From: Cyanophora paradoxa
Lineage: Eukaryota > Glaucocystophyceae > Cyanophorales > Cyanophoraceae
Direction: 5' to 3'
Assembly (NCBI GenBank): GCA_004431415.1
Contig: QPMI01000432.1
Coordinates: 248,001 to 312,000 of the forward strand
Length of the DNA: 64,000 bases
The position numbers were made by a program, and so were the translations under genes. Below the pieces are notes generated by a model. That model searched no databases, was not told the DNA's origin, and saw only the letters and a list, made by a program, of their open reading frames with translations. Below, piece by piece: positions 30,301-41,934 of the stretch; within the stretch, counting starts at the first letter, position 1; every line of letters begins with the position of its first letter.

Positions 30301-33300
30301 TCGCAGATGCGCACCGCCGCCCAGCGGAAGACGAGGTCCAGGTTGTCGATGAGCTCACGCCGGAAGACGGGCGCGGCGCCGGCGATGTCTCCGGCGGCCT
30401 GCGCCTGCTTCTGGTGCTCCTTGCTGAACATCTGGGCGTGGACCTGCTCCACGGCGATCGGGAGCAGCGCGTCCCGCAGCGAGTCCATCGTCGTCGCGTT
30501 CGGCTCCTGGAAGATCGTCTGCACCGCCGCCTTCTTCGGGTTCCGCCGCTCCTTCCCCTCGTTCGCACGCAGCGGCGCCTCCGGGGTCGTCCCCAGCCGC
30601 GTCCCCGAGCCACGCAGCCCGCCCGCCCCCGCCGACGAGGCCGTCAGGCCCTTTCGCGCCGCCGCCGCTGGGGCTGCCGGGGCCGCGCGGGCCGTTGCGG
30701 CGGGCGCCGCCGCCGGTGCCGGTGCGGCCGGGGCCGAGCAGTAGCAGCCGACGCCGGCGCGAGGCCCCGAGGCGGGCTCCTTGCCCTTGGGGGAGGCGGG
30801 GCCGCGGGGCCGGGCGGAGGCGGCGACGCCGCCAGGCCCGGCCTCGGCGCGGATGCGCTCCACGAGGGGCTCCAGCGCCAGCTTCGTCGCCGTCGGCAGG
30901 TCCTGCGCCCCCGCCCCCGCGGCTCGGCCCGGAGCGGCGGCGCACAAGCAAGCGAGCCGGCTCGGGCGCGGACCTTGGTCTCGCGGAGGAGAGCGTTGAT
31001 GCCGAGGCAGCGCGCGCAGGCGGCGAGGAGCTTGACGGCCGAGTCCCGCACCTCGGCGGTCTTGTCCTGCAGGAAGCCGACGGCGGGGCGCACGAGGGGG
31101 CCCATGTCGCAGCCGGCGGCCGCCGGGTCCTCGGGGAGGGCCGCGAGCATCCAGGCGAGGAGGGTCTGCCGCCCGAGCGCCGCCTCCATCTTCATCTCCT
31201 TGGCGACCGCCTCGACCATCGCCGCGAAGCCGCACGCCGCAGCCGTCGCCTCGAGCGCCTTCACCGCCGCGTCCCGCACGTTCTTCTTCTGGTCGCTCAG
31301 GTTCGCGCAGATGCTGGGGAGGACGCCCCGGAAGTAGCCGCCGAACGCCGGGCCCATCGAGCTCGCGAGCTGCGCGCAGAGGAGCATGGCCGTGGCGCCG
31401 AGGTTCTTGTTCGAGTCGTTGATCCGCTGCTTGACGGCCGCCATGAGGTCCGAGAGGCCGTCCCCCGTGATGCGGAAGGCGGCGGGGCGCAGGATCTCGT
31501 CCTCCACGCTCTTCATCGCCGCCGCCCGCACCTTCCAGTCCTTGTCGCCCAGCTCCGCCAGGAGCTTCCCCGTCACCTGCCCCGACACGTCCGTCCGCGG
31601 CAGGCCCCCCGCCTCCTCCTCCTCCTCGTACGCGGCCGCGGCGGCGGCGGAAGCGGCGCCGGGCTTGCCGGCGGAAGCCCCCGCGGCGGGGCCGGCGGCG
31701 CGCTTGGCGCGGAGGGAGCGGGTGGGCGGGGCGACGGGCTCGCCGTCGTTGACCTTGGCGAGCTCGGCGTCGATGGACTGGAGGAGGGCGGGCTTGACGG
31801 CCTCGAAGTAGGCGCGGATGGCGGGGCCGACGCGGAGGCGCAGCGCGACGAGGAGCTTGGTGGCGGCGACCTTGACGGTCGGGTTCGTCGCCTCGAACGC
31901 CCCCTGCATGAACTCGATGGCGCCCTTGAGCTGCAGCGGGGCGTGCCCGAACTCCTCCACCGCCTGCTGCACGAACGCCAGCACCGAGGCGTGCAGCTTC
32001 GGGTTCTGCTTCGTGCAGCCGCCGTACGCCGCGTAGAGCCGCCCGCACACGAACGAGGGGCCCGTGCACTCGGCGATCGTCAGGAGGCACTCGGTGGCCG
32101 GGCGCCCCAGCTTGGCGTCGCTCAGCTTCTCCCAGGCGGCGCCGATCGTCCCGCCGGCAACCTTCTTGCTCACGCCCTGCTCGCTCGCCTTGACCACCTC
32201 CGTGATCGCGTTCAGCGCCGCCGTGCAGACCTGCGCTCGCCCCTCCCATCATCAGCCGCGTGGACCTCCTTGCACTCTAAGCATCACAGCAAAGGCGCGC
32301 CATGAAGTTGTTCTCCTTGGCGAGGAGGCGGGAGACGTAGCGGACGAGGTTCTCGCCGTGCGCCGCGAGCTCCTCGGGGGCCATCCCGGACACGAACTCC
32401 TGCACCTTCTGCATCCCCTCCTTCTTCTCCTGCCACTTCTCCCCGCCCAGCAGCTTCCGCGCGTCCTCCGGCAGCAGCTCCGCCATCGCCGCCTCCTGCG
32501 CGCGTTCAGATGGGAAGGCGGGCGGGCTGGGGAGCAAGGCCAAGGAGCAAGGCCGCGCACGAGCTGCTCGGGGGTCATCGTGTCCGCGACGTCGTCGTCC
32601 CGCTCTTCGGCCGGCTTCGCCGCCGCGCCGCCCTTCTTCCCGCCCGCCGCCGCCCCGCCCTTCTTCTGCGGTCCCGCGCGTGAGCGGGCGGCGGAGGCGC
32701 GGCAGGGCGAGAGGCGGCGCACGGCGGGCGCGACAGAGGAAGAGGTCGCGGAGGCGGCCACCGGCTTCCTGCGCGAGGGCCTCAGACGCTGTGCAGAGCG
32801 GAAAGAGGCGATGGACGCACTTTGCCGGGGGGGCGGGGGCGGAGGCGGGGGCGGCGGCCGCGGGGGCGGCCTTGGCGGAGGCGGAGGCGGGGCGGGAGGC
32901 GGGCGCCGGGGCGGCGGCTGCAGCGGCGGGGGCGGCGGGGCCTGCGCCGGCGCCGGAGGCCTGCTGGAGGAGGGCGCGGAGGGCCTCCTGCTTGCGCTTC
33001 TCGAGGGCGCTGATGGTGGCCTCCAGCGGCCGCTGCCCGACGACGGAGACGAGCTTGACGAAGCTCTTCTGGCCGGCGTCCCGCACCTCCTTCGTCGAGT
33101 CCTCGAGGGCCTTCACCAGCAGCTCGGCGATGGCCCCCGTGCCCTTCTGCAGCGCCGGCGGCACCGAGGCGCCCGCCCCGATCGCCGCCTCGAAGAACAC
33201 CATCACCTGGACCTTCCAGCCGGCCGGCACCTTCGGCTTGTTCCAGCCCTCCTTCACCTCTGCCGTGCCGCCGCGGGACGTGAGCCGCGCTCGGGCGCGC

Positions 33301-35011
33301 GCCGCCTCGCTCGCACGGACCCTCGAGGAGGTCGATGACGGAGAAGCAGCCGGCGGAGTGGATCGCCTCGAGCGTCTGGCGGACCTCGGCCGTGAAGAGC
33401 GCCTTCGTCTCCTTCAGCCTATCCAGCAGCACGGGCACGAAGAGCGACGAGTAGGTGCGGAAGTCCTTGCGCATGCCCGCCGCGAAGGCCGCGACCGTCT
33501 TCATCGCCTGCGTCACCACCGCCAGGTTCGAGTCGCCCATGAGCTGCGGCAGCGGCGGGGCCCGATCAGGCCGAGACGCGCCGGCGAGAGTTCCGCGCGC
33601 TTCGTTTGCACCCGCTTCATGGAGCGCATGACGTCGCCGTAGTCAGAGGGGGCGATGCGGCGGACCTCGATCGCCTTCTTCTGCAGCGCCTCCAGCGCCT
33701 CCTTCTTCTCCGCCCACTTCTCGAGCGTCAGCTGCGCCGCCCGCGGCGTCAGCACGGCCGCCGTCGCGCGGGCGGGAGGGGCGCCCCGGGCGGCGCACGA
33801 TCCACTCGGCCCAGTTCTTGTGCAGCTCCTTCTCGATGACAGGGGCGAGGTCCACCGGATCGAAGAACTCAAGAGGGTCCACGTCCGGGGCGGCCGCGAC
33901 GGCCGCGGCGGCCCCCGGGACGCCCGCCGCGGGGCCAGCGGCCCCCGGCGCGGCTGCGCCCGCCTTCGGCTTCGCGGACTTGGTCAGGCGGGTCGGCGCC
34001 GGCCGATCGGACGCAGGAATCTTCCCGAACTCCACATCCAGTTCCTTTTTCTGCGGGCGCCGAAAGGAGGCGCTCAGGGGCCGGCCGCAACCGCGCGCGC
34101 GGGGACGAAGCGAGCGCGCCTGCACGTCGCGCGCGTCCTCCAGCATGGGCCGGATCGCTTCCTTCAGCCACCTGTACAGCTCCACGATCATCGACTTCGT
34201 GTTGCTGCGCACGTCCGTGTCCTTCGAGTCCAGCATGGCCTGCAGGAGCTTCTTGTTGAGCACGGGCTTCGGGTTGACGACCTTGGCGCCGAACTCGCTG
34301 CGCTCCCGCAGCACATTAGCGCCAGGCGGCGGCGGCCGAGTCGCCCCGCGCACCGCAGCGCCTGCGTGAAAAGCTCGACGGCAGCTGCAACGGCCTTGGC
34401 CGCCTTCAGGCTCATGCCCTTGACCATAGCTTCCTGCTCGGATGGAGAAGCATCAGATGCGCATTGCGGCGGGCAGCGAGCAGTCGTAACGCCAGCCCCG
34501 CGCACCACGACGGCGGGACCGTTGGCCTCCTGCTCGATGAAGAGGAGGCAGACCTCGAAGCCGCGCTCCTTAGCGCATCCTCTCGCCGTAAGGCACTTCT
34601 CAACAATCACATCGCTCAGCTCGCCGGCGATCCTGCGGGGACGATGCCAACCTGTCAGGCTCATGTGCAGCGCCAGTGCTCGTCTGCGGCGCACCGCGCC
34701 GCTGCACGAGGCGAGTGGTTGATGAGCTCTACAGCGCAGTCGAACGCCTGGCTCTTCATATCGTTGTTGTTCTCCTGCACCATCTTCTTCAGCAGATCGG
34801 CTGCAGACGCCCAGGATCAGCGGGGGCGGCGCAGCTGGGACGCTAGCAAAGACGTACCATAGTCATCGTACACGCTGTCGTTGTCCGCAGCGCAGCGGAA
34901 CGCCTGGTGCAGTTCCTTGAAGGCTTGCTGGCGACATCCCACGTTTTTGTGGACCAAGCGCTGCTCCAACGACAGGCTTGAGAAGTCCTCCGTGGGAGGA
35001 CCGTCCTCCAT
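27357..35011 (-). CDS. CKAP5: XMAP215/CKAP5/MOR1 microtubule polymerase (TOG-domain protein)
   Basis: It starts MEDGPPTEDFSSLSLEQRLV at 35011, the N-terminal TOG1 signature (LEQRLVHKN), with first donor at 34857. HEAT-like TOG segments follow: DLLKKMVQENNNDMKSQAFD (34800), EKWAEKKEALEAL (33720), EKWQEKKEGMQKVQEFVSGM (32400), GDKDWKVRAAAMKSVEDEIL (31530) and VEQVHAQMFSKEHQ (30440). The C-terminal half has ELLAMLANREDGLEPIEALK, NLLMLKLLEASERTVVF, then IIKRIGCKETSNQGLVELYK and a last exon ending FQSLKEKIAALRSKR, all features of plant MOR1 and animal CKAP5. It adds tubulin to plus ends and organises spindles. The Ala/Pro-rich linkers are GC-rich and some intron borders there are unresolved. A 1600-codon frame on the same strand is mostly a shadow; only its last ~50 codons are real. 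Confidence 0.9.
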
Positions 35012-35116
35012 GGCGGCCGCAGCTGCAAGGCCACCGTTTCCTCCCCACACCTACCGTTGAGTGCCGAGTAGGTTGTAGCCCCCCGCGGCTCACCCCCTCC
35101 TCCGGCCATTCGAAAT
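35012..35116. promoter_or_regulatory. Head-to-head promoter between CKAP5 and NCAPH2
   Basis: 105 bp separates the two start codons. The sequence CATTCGAAATATGG immediately precedes and includes the NCAPH2 start. The shared spacer implies linked expression of two chromosome-segregation genes (inference). Confidence 0.5.
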
Positions 35117-38100
35117 ATGGCCCTCGCAGACAGCACCCTGCGATTTAAGCACTTCCTGCAGCCTATAAGGTGCGCAACAGAGCGGACAGCTGGCTCCGGC
35201 GCTTCCTCTTGACCCGACGCGCGCGCCCTGGGCTCCCAGCGGCGTAGCTAGGAATCGGAGAACGCTGCGCGGCACAACAGGTGCTGATTGCTGCGCGCAG
35301 GGATCTGGCTGACAGCTGGAACATCGACATCGCGCGGGACCTTGAGGACTACCTGCAGGAGCTCGAGGACATCCGCGTCACGTTCGAGGGCGGAGAGAGC
35401 AACCTCAACTTCGCGCATGGTGCTCTTAGCTACCGCTCGTATCGTTTCTCCCGGGCCAACGCCCCGCCCTTCAGCCGCGCTCCTCATCCAGGGGTCAACG
35501 CTCGTGTACAGCAAGAAGGCGCGCGGGCGCGTGGCGCGGCGCCTACAGCGGCCTCACCGTTGCTCAGGTCGAGTACCTCTACGCTCTGACCGAGGAGGTC
35601 CGGGACCGCATACTTGAGCGAAAGTGCGCCCGGCCGGCTTCCGCCCGTTTGCCCGCCCGCCCGCCCGCAGCGCGCTCAAGGGGACGGGGCGCAGGCGGGA
35701 CGAGGCGGCGAGGAAGAAGCGTGCGGACGATGGCGAGGACGAGGCGCTCTTCAAGGACGAGCAGTTCATCAATCTGGAGGACATGCCCGGTGCGGCGGCT
35801 CCCTCCTTCGCCCCGCCTCGCCCTGCCCCGCCCCGCTCACGGGAGACCAGAGGGGGCGGACCTCGACCTGGGGGAGGAGGAGGAGGAGGAGATGGTGGCG
35901 CGCAACTCGGCAGCCCGGGAGCGGCCCTCCGGTGCATTCTTCGGGCTCGAGCGGGACCCGAACAGCGGGCCCGCCGCCGACGACGAGATCGGCGAGCTGA
36001 AGGTGGGGAGGGGGGCGGGTGCCCTGCTCTGTCTTGGTGGCCAGGCCTGACGCTGGGCGGGCGGGCGCGGCAGATGCGGGGGGCGGCGGTGCACCCGTCG
36101 GGCGCCGTGCTGCTCCAGGCTCGGGACCGCGACTCGCTCGACGCCCGCCTGCGCCCCATCGGGCGCCGCGGAGGCGGCGGAGGCGGCGGCGGAGGCGGAG
36201 GGGCCAGGGCCGGTGGGCAGTCCCGACTCTCGGCTCATTGCTACTCGGCCTAAGCGCACGCGCAGGCCGCCGGGGCGCGCCGGAGGAGGAGGCTGGCCCC
36301 TCTTCCGAGGGCTCCTGGGCCCTCGTCGTCCTGTCCTCCCTGCCCGAGGCGGACGCCCCGGGGCCCTCCGCCGGCGCCGGCGACCCGCAGCAGCAGCAGC
36401 CGCAGGCGCCCGCGGCGGCAGGGAGGAGGCCCCGCCCTCGGGCGCGCCCGGAGAAGCGCCGCCTCCGCCGCCCCCGGACGACTTCGACGACGGCGGCAAC
36501 GACGCGGCGTTCGAGGAGGCGTGGGACGACGGGCCGGCAGGCGGCGGGGTAGAGCCCGAGCCGCAGGCGGCCCCTCCCCAGCCGCGGGAGGACGCCCCGC
36601 GGGCCGCGGCGGCGGCGGCGGCGGCCGCGCCGCAGCGCAAGAAGCAGGCGGCGGAGCCGCCGAAGAAGAAGCAGAAGAAGGAGAAGCCGAGCATATGGGA
36701 GCCGCTGGACCCGGACGCGCCGGCGACGCCCGCCGAGCAGCGCGCCTTCTGGCGTCCCGCCCGCCTCGGTGAGCCCCAGGCCCAGCAGGCCCCGCAGGCT
36801 TCGCTCAGCGCGGGGGCGCAGGGAAGACGTGGCGGGCACCCAACGTGCGGCGGCTCTGCGCGGTGGAGGAGGCCCCGCCCGGCTGGCTGCCCTTCGGCGT
36901 GGACGCCCTCTCCCGCTGCCCGCCCCTCTCCGTGCCCCTCGAGTCCGCCTGGGCCCGCTTCCTCGCGCCCACGGCCCCCGAGCTCCTCCGCCCCTACGCC
37001 GCCCTCGCCCGCTCCGCCCGCGGCGGCGGCGGCGCGAGGAAGGCTGGCGGGGCGAACGGCGAAGATGAGGATGAGGAGGAAGGGGAGGAGGTGCCGGGCG
37101 AGGAGCTCTTCGGAGAGTTCGGCGGAGGCGGAGGCGGAGGGGAAGGCGCCTTCGCGCCGCTCGTGGAGGACGGCCCGGGCGGCCCCGCGGCGCCCCCCGC
37201 CGAGGGCGCCGGCGGCTGGGACGGCGGGGACGCGGGGTTCGGCGGGGGGTACGACGCGGGCGGGGACGACGGGTCGGACGCGGGGGGCTGGGAGGGCGGG
37301 CCCGCCCACGTGGACGGCCTGCCGGAGGCGGGACCGGGGAGGCGCCGGCCGAGCCGCCGGCCGAGCCGCCGGCGCCGGCGGCGGAGGAGAGCTTCGAGGA
37401 CCGGTGCCGGGCGCACGTCGAGCGGTACCTGCGGGAGGCGCGGGGGTACGCGGAGGAGACGGCGCTCGCCGCGCGCGTGGCGGAGTGGCAGCGGCGGCTG
37501 GCGCCGGCGCTCGCGGCGGAGGAGGAGCGAGGGCCCTTCGACATCCACGAGACCAGCGACGGGCTCCTGGCCGAGCACGCGCGGCTCCGCGGACTCGCCG
37601 CGGCCGCCCCCGACGCCGCCTGCGCGGCCGCCGCCCCGCTCCGCTTCGGCGAGTTGGTGGCGGGGCGTCCCCGCCACGCCATCTGCCGCGCCTTCCTCGC
37701 CCTGCTCATGCTCGCCAACACGGGGAACGAGGTCATCGACGTACCCCCGCCCGGCCCCCGCGGGGCCAGCGGGCCGGCCCCCGACCTCCCCCTCCGCCTC
37801 GCCTCGCTCCGCACCCGCCACGCCCTTCTCGAGTCGTACCTTGCCCCCTCCCTCAGGCCGGCCGCCTCGGCCGCCGCCGCCGCGCCGCCCCTGCCGCTCC
37901 GCCCGGCCCCAGGCAAGCCCCCCGCGGCGCCGGCCAACGACGAGAACGCCGACCCGGAGGAGGCGGGCCCCTCGACGCAGGCGGGAGGGAACGTCCCGCT
38001 CCCCCTCCCCGTCCGGGCCGGCCGCAAGGCGCGCGGCAAGGCCAAGTCCGACGAAAACGCCGCCGGCGCCGACGCGGAGCCGGGGCCCAGCTGCTTCACG

Positions 38101-38299
38101 CAGGGGGCCCTCCCGCCCCCTACGCCCAAGCGGAGCCCCCCCAAGAAGAAGGGCAGGCGGGGACCCAGGTGCACCACCCTACCCCTCCCCGGCTTCGCCC
38201 CCTCCCCTCTGACGCCGACCCCCCGCGTGCAGGTCTCCGGCCAAGGGCGGCGGGACGCCCCTTGCGCCCCTCGCGCCCCTGCCCCTCTCCTTCCGGTAG
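35117..38299 (+). CDS. NCAPH2: Condensin II kleisin subunit H2
   Basis: Exon 1 (35117-35169) reads MALADSTLRFKHFLQPI; exon 2 (35301-35419) RDLADSWNIDIARDLEDYLQ; exon 3 (35475-35518) AALLIQGSTLVYSKK; exon 4 from 35568 VEYLYALTEEVRDRILER. All joins are in phase and match the CNDH2 N-terminal domain. The acidic block FINLEDMP (35770) and the C-terminal winged-helix part GPFDIHETSDGLLAEHARL ... RFGELVAGRPRHAICRAFLA (37530-37700) are also typical. The last exon ends PLPLSFR at 38299. Condensin II compacts chromosomes in the nucleus, and H2 bridges the SMC2/SMC4 heads. The intron after exon 3 begins GC (35519). Long Glu/Gly/Ala-rich linkers between 35800 and 37380 make middle exon borders uncertain. 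Confidence 0.9.
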
Positions 38300-38346
38300 A
38301 AGCGGCCAGCCTTCTCCCTCCAATAAGTAACACGGAGTCAGCCGAG

Positions 38347-41300
38347 TCACATGAGGGAGCACTGGGCGTCCTCGGGCTCGTCCTCGTCGCCCTCGCCCTC
38401 CTCGCCGGGCCCCGCGGCGGCCCCGGGGACGCCCCCCAGCAGGATGCGCCGCAGCACGGAGCGCGGCACCAGGATCATCCCGTTCCGCTCGTGCGCCTGC
38501 GCGCGAGCACGGGGGCGGGCGACTTAGAAAGGCTCGTGAGCTCAGGCTCAGGGGCGTGGCGAAGCTAAGCCTCGAAGCTCAAGCACGAGAAGCCTAGAAT
38601 AAGAGTAAGATGCTTGAACAAGGGCGCACGAGGGCGCGCTTGTTCTTGGCGAGGACGCGGTCCCTGTCCGGCAGCGCCGTCGCCTCCTCCCGCGTCGGCG
38701 TCCACACCTGAGAGCGGCAGGCATGAGAGGGGAGGAGTGGCGGAAGTAGGCGGGGTCCGCGCCTTGACGCTGTTGTCGATGCCGCTGCTGGCGAGCACGC
38801 AGTCGAAGGGGTGCGCCTGCACGCAGTTCACCACGTGCCGGTCCCCCTGCCCCGCACAGTCAGGCGTCGGGCGGGGGTAAGGGCGCAAGGGAGGGGGGGT
38901 ATGCCTTCAGGAAGTTGACGAGGGCGCCCGTGCGGCGGTCCCAGACGAAGAGCCGCCCGCAGTCGCTCCCTGCGGGGCGGCCTAAGTGATGCGGAGGAAG
39001 TCAAGTCAAGGGCATGGGCGGCACCGGAGGCGACGAACTGGGCGCGGGGCCCGAGGAAGGAGACCTCCTTGATGGTCCGGATGTTCGAGTGGCCCCCGTA
39101 CCGCCCCGCGTACGTCCCGTCCAGCCCTGCGAGAGGGCGTGGGTGGGTGGGGGGCAGGCGTGGGTAGGTAGGGGTAAGGGGATTACTTCGTTCCGGGGAG
39201 GCGGCGCGCCGCCGCCCGCGGGGTCCGCCCCCTCCTCCCCCCTCCTCTTCCTCGGGGCCGAGCCCCGAGTCGGACGAGCCGTCGCCGCCCTCTTCGTCCT
39301 CGTCCTCGTCCTGCTCCGATTGTTAGTTAAGATCACGCCTCCAAATCAACTTGGCGCGGTGGTGTAGTGCACCTCCTCCTCGTCGTCTTCGTCTTCGTCC
39401 TCTTCCCCCTCGTCCTCCTCCACCACGATCTCCCGGTCGCTGTCCGTCTGCTCTTCTTCTTGTTCCTCCTCCTCCTCTTCTTCTGCCCCGGCTTCCGCCT
39501 GCTCCTCCTCCTCCTCCTCCTGCGTCTCGGCGTCCCGCGCCTGCCTTCGGAAGCGCGCCCCGGGGCCCACGTGCGACGCCGCTGACGAGGACGACCCGGC
39601 GGCGGCCCCGCCGGCCCCGCCGGCCCCGCCGCTGTTGCCTCCCTCGCCTCCTTCTCCCCCCGCGGCAGCGGCGGCGGCGCGGGCGGCGGCGGCCGCCTCG
39701 CGGCGCTGCCGGACCTCCCGTAGCCGCCTCAGCTCGTCCGCGACCCGCTCGGGCGTCCCGGGCACCGGCACGCCCGCCGCCGCTCCCGCCGACTGCGCCT
39801 CAGCATCCGCGCTTCCACCGCCGCCGCCGCCAGCGCCCCGGCGGGCCTTCTTGGACGACGAGGAGCCGTCGCGGGGCCCCGTGGGGGACCCGGATCCCGA
39901 GCGGCCGCCCGGGGCCCCCTCCCGCTTGGCGCCTCCCCCGCCTCCCCCCGAGCCGGAAGGTCCGGCGCGCCGCTCCGGGTCGAGGGAGGCGAGAGAGAGG
40001 GGCCCGGCCTCACCCACGACGGCGTAGGCGCGGGCCTCCGGCGCCGGCGCCGGCATCGGCATCGGCATCGGCCCCACGAATCCCGCGTCCCCCTCCCGCG
40101 CCGCCCGCTCGGGATCCCCCGCCGCCGCCGCCGCCTCGGGCGTGACCCCGGCCGGGCGCGCCGGCCGGGGCAGGACGAGGGGGCGCCGCCCTAGAGGCGG
40201 GCCCTCGGCGTCGCCCTCCCCCTGCTCGTTCTCCCCCCGCGAGACGTCGAAGCTGCGCCGGCGTCAGCATGCGAGGCGGGCGGGGCGTGCGGGGGCGGTG
40301 GGGGTACACGGACAGGTAGACGTCCTCGGTGGAGTACGTGGCAAGGGCCCATGGCCCGGCCGGCGCGAAGGCCGTCCCCGTGATCTGGAGCCGCATGCTG
40401 GAGGACGCCCGCAGGTGCGAGGGCGCGAACTTGGCGACGGGCGCCGTCGCCCGCACGGAGCCGGACGGCGAGAGCGCGCGCCGGTCGAAGAGGCGGAGGT
40501 ACTGGTCGCGCCCCGCGCAGGCGAGCAGGTGCGGCGACGTCTCGCTGATCGCGACGCTGTGGAGGCCGATGCGGCGTAGAACTGAGCGCCCGCCGCCGGG
40601 CTGCCGCCTCAGGTCCACGACGACGTTCCCGCAGCCCGAGGTGCCCCCCGTCCCCATCGCGCACGCGTGCGCCTGCCTCACGTCGTGCATCCGCACCGTC
40701 CCGTCCTGCGCGGCCGTCAGCGTCGGGCGGGCCGTGCGGCCCGCTGCGCCCGCGCACGTCGGAGCACGAGTAGAAGACGCTGGAGGAGGCGGGATCCAGA
40801 GCCAGCTTGTGCACCAGGGACCTGCCGGGCGGGGCCGACGCGCGTCGGCCTCGGGGCGCGCCGGCGGGCGCTTGCAGATGCGGGGGCGCGGACTCGTGGC
40901 AGGAGATGTGCTTGCAAGTATTCTTTTCAAGGTCGATGTATCGGATTCTGGGGAGGATCGGCGGCGCGGCGCGGGGGCGCCGATCGTAAGCAATCAACTT
41001 CGGCCGTGCGCATTCGGCTGGAGCGTACCCGCCGTCCGCAGCGCAGGTAACGATCTGCCTGTCGTTCGTGAATGGCATGAAACGCGCGCAGAAGATGTTT
41101 CCTGCCCCGCGCAGCGCGTCAGACGCCGCGTATGCGACCCCTCTGTGGAACCCGCACCTTCGTGCTCCGTGTCGAAAGAGTGCTTAAGCTGCAGCCTGTT
41201 CATGTCCCAGATCTTTATCTGCATGGCGCGCAACGTTAGAGGGGGCCCGCACCAGAGCGCACGGCGCTGGATCGCCCAAGCGCGGTCCTCGGCGTTGCAG

Positions 41301-41652
41301 AGCTAGCGACGCGCGAGCTGATCCGAGGCCCGAGACGCACCCTGGTGTCGTCGCTTCCCGAGACAAGCAAGCCGCCGTCCGAATTCCAGACGACTGCGCG
41401 TGGCATCCGATCAGCAGACTTCACGCGTACGCGGCCATGCGGGAAGCTCGGCGCGCCTGTATTTACGCATCCTGTGTGTGACTCTACCGCACGGGCGCAA
41501 CGAACGAGGCATCAGCGCGCGGGCCGTGGCGGATCGGTATGAGGCGCACCTAGCTCCTTCTGCATCGTGAGGCGGCGGATGAGGGTCGGAGTGAATGAGA
41601 GGTCCCGAATGCGCCGCAGCCCGCCCACGTTGCGGGGGTCTCGGCGCTCCAT
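38347..41652 (-). CDS. DCAF-type WD40 repeat protein with C-terminal CaaX-like box
   Basis: The start [20 protein letters not shown] (41652) precedes WD40 blades: [92 protein letters not shown] ... [13 protein letters not shown], and [20 protein letters not shown] long acidic/alanine insert (39363-40000) separates the last blades [20 protein letters not shown]-like, [19 protein letters not shown] and SSGIDNSVK. This order, with a disordered insert before the final DRHVVN...ATSGID-type blades, matches DCAF8/WDTC1-like CUL4-DDB1 substrate receptors. The protein ends DAQCSLM, a CaaX-like tetrapeptide (CSLM). Its end lies only 47 bp from the NCAPH2 stop. The exon between 41550 and 41400 is not securely joined. 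Confidence 0.82.
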
Positions 41653-41934
41653 CGCTCGGGATCTGCCTACCCTCCCCCCACCTTTCCCCCTCAGACGGGG
41701 GCTGCTCAGTTGTTGCAAACTAGCCCGGGGGGCAATTTGCGACGGGGTACGCAGAGGAATTGCAATTCACCTGCACCAAGAGATGATCCCTTCACTCCAG
41801 GCGCCCTTGACTCGCGTGCGCATGCGCCCGGATCCATTCATGCAAGGCGGGCGTACCCTCGGCAGTGCCGTTTGCGGAACCAGCGACCTGGTAGCGAGCC
41901 AGCGAGAAACAACTCGGCCGCGGCTGCACCAAGC
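41653..41934. promoter_or_regulatory. Head-to-head spacer between DCAF and TRAF-like genes
   Basis: 282 bp between start codons. It contains the direct word CGGGGTACGCAGAGG near 41743 and CCCGGATCC near 41828, but no core promoter element I can name. If untranslated exons exist, the promoter could be smaller. Confidence 0.4.

Noticed and set aside
27357-32252. 1631-codon minus-strand open frame as one giant exon
   Set aside because: Only its last ~50 codons are coding (end of CKAP5). The conserved TOG and C-terminal sequences lie in other frames of the same strand.
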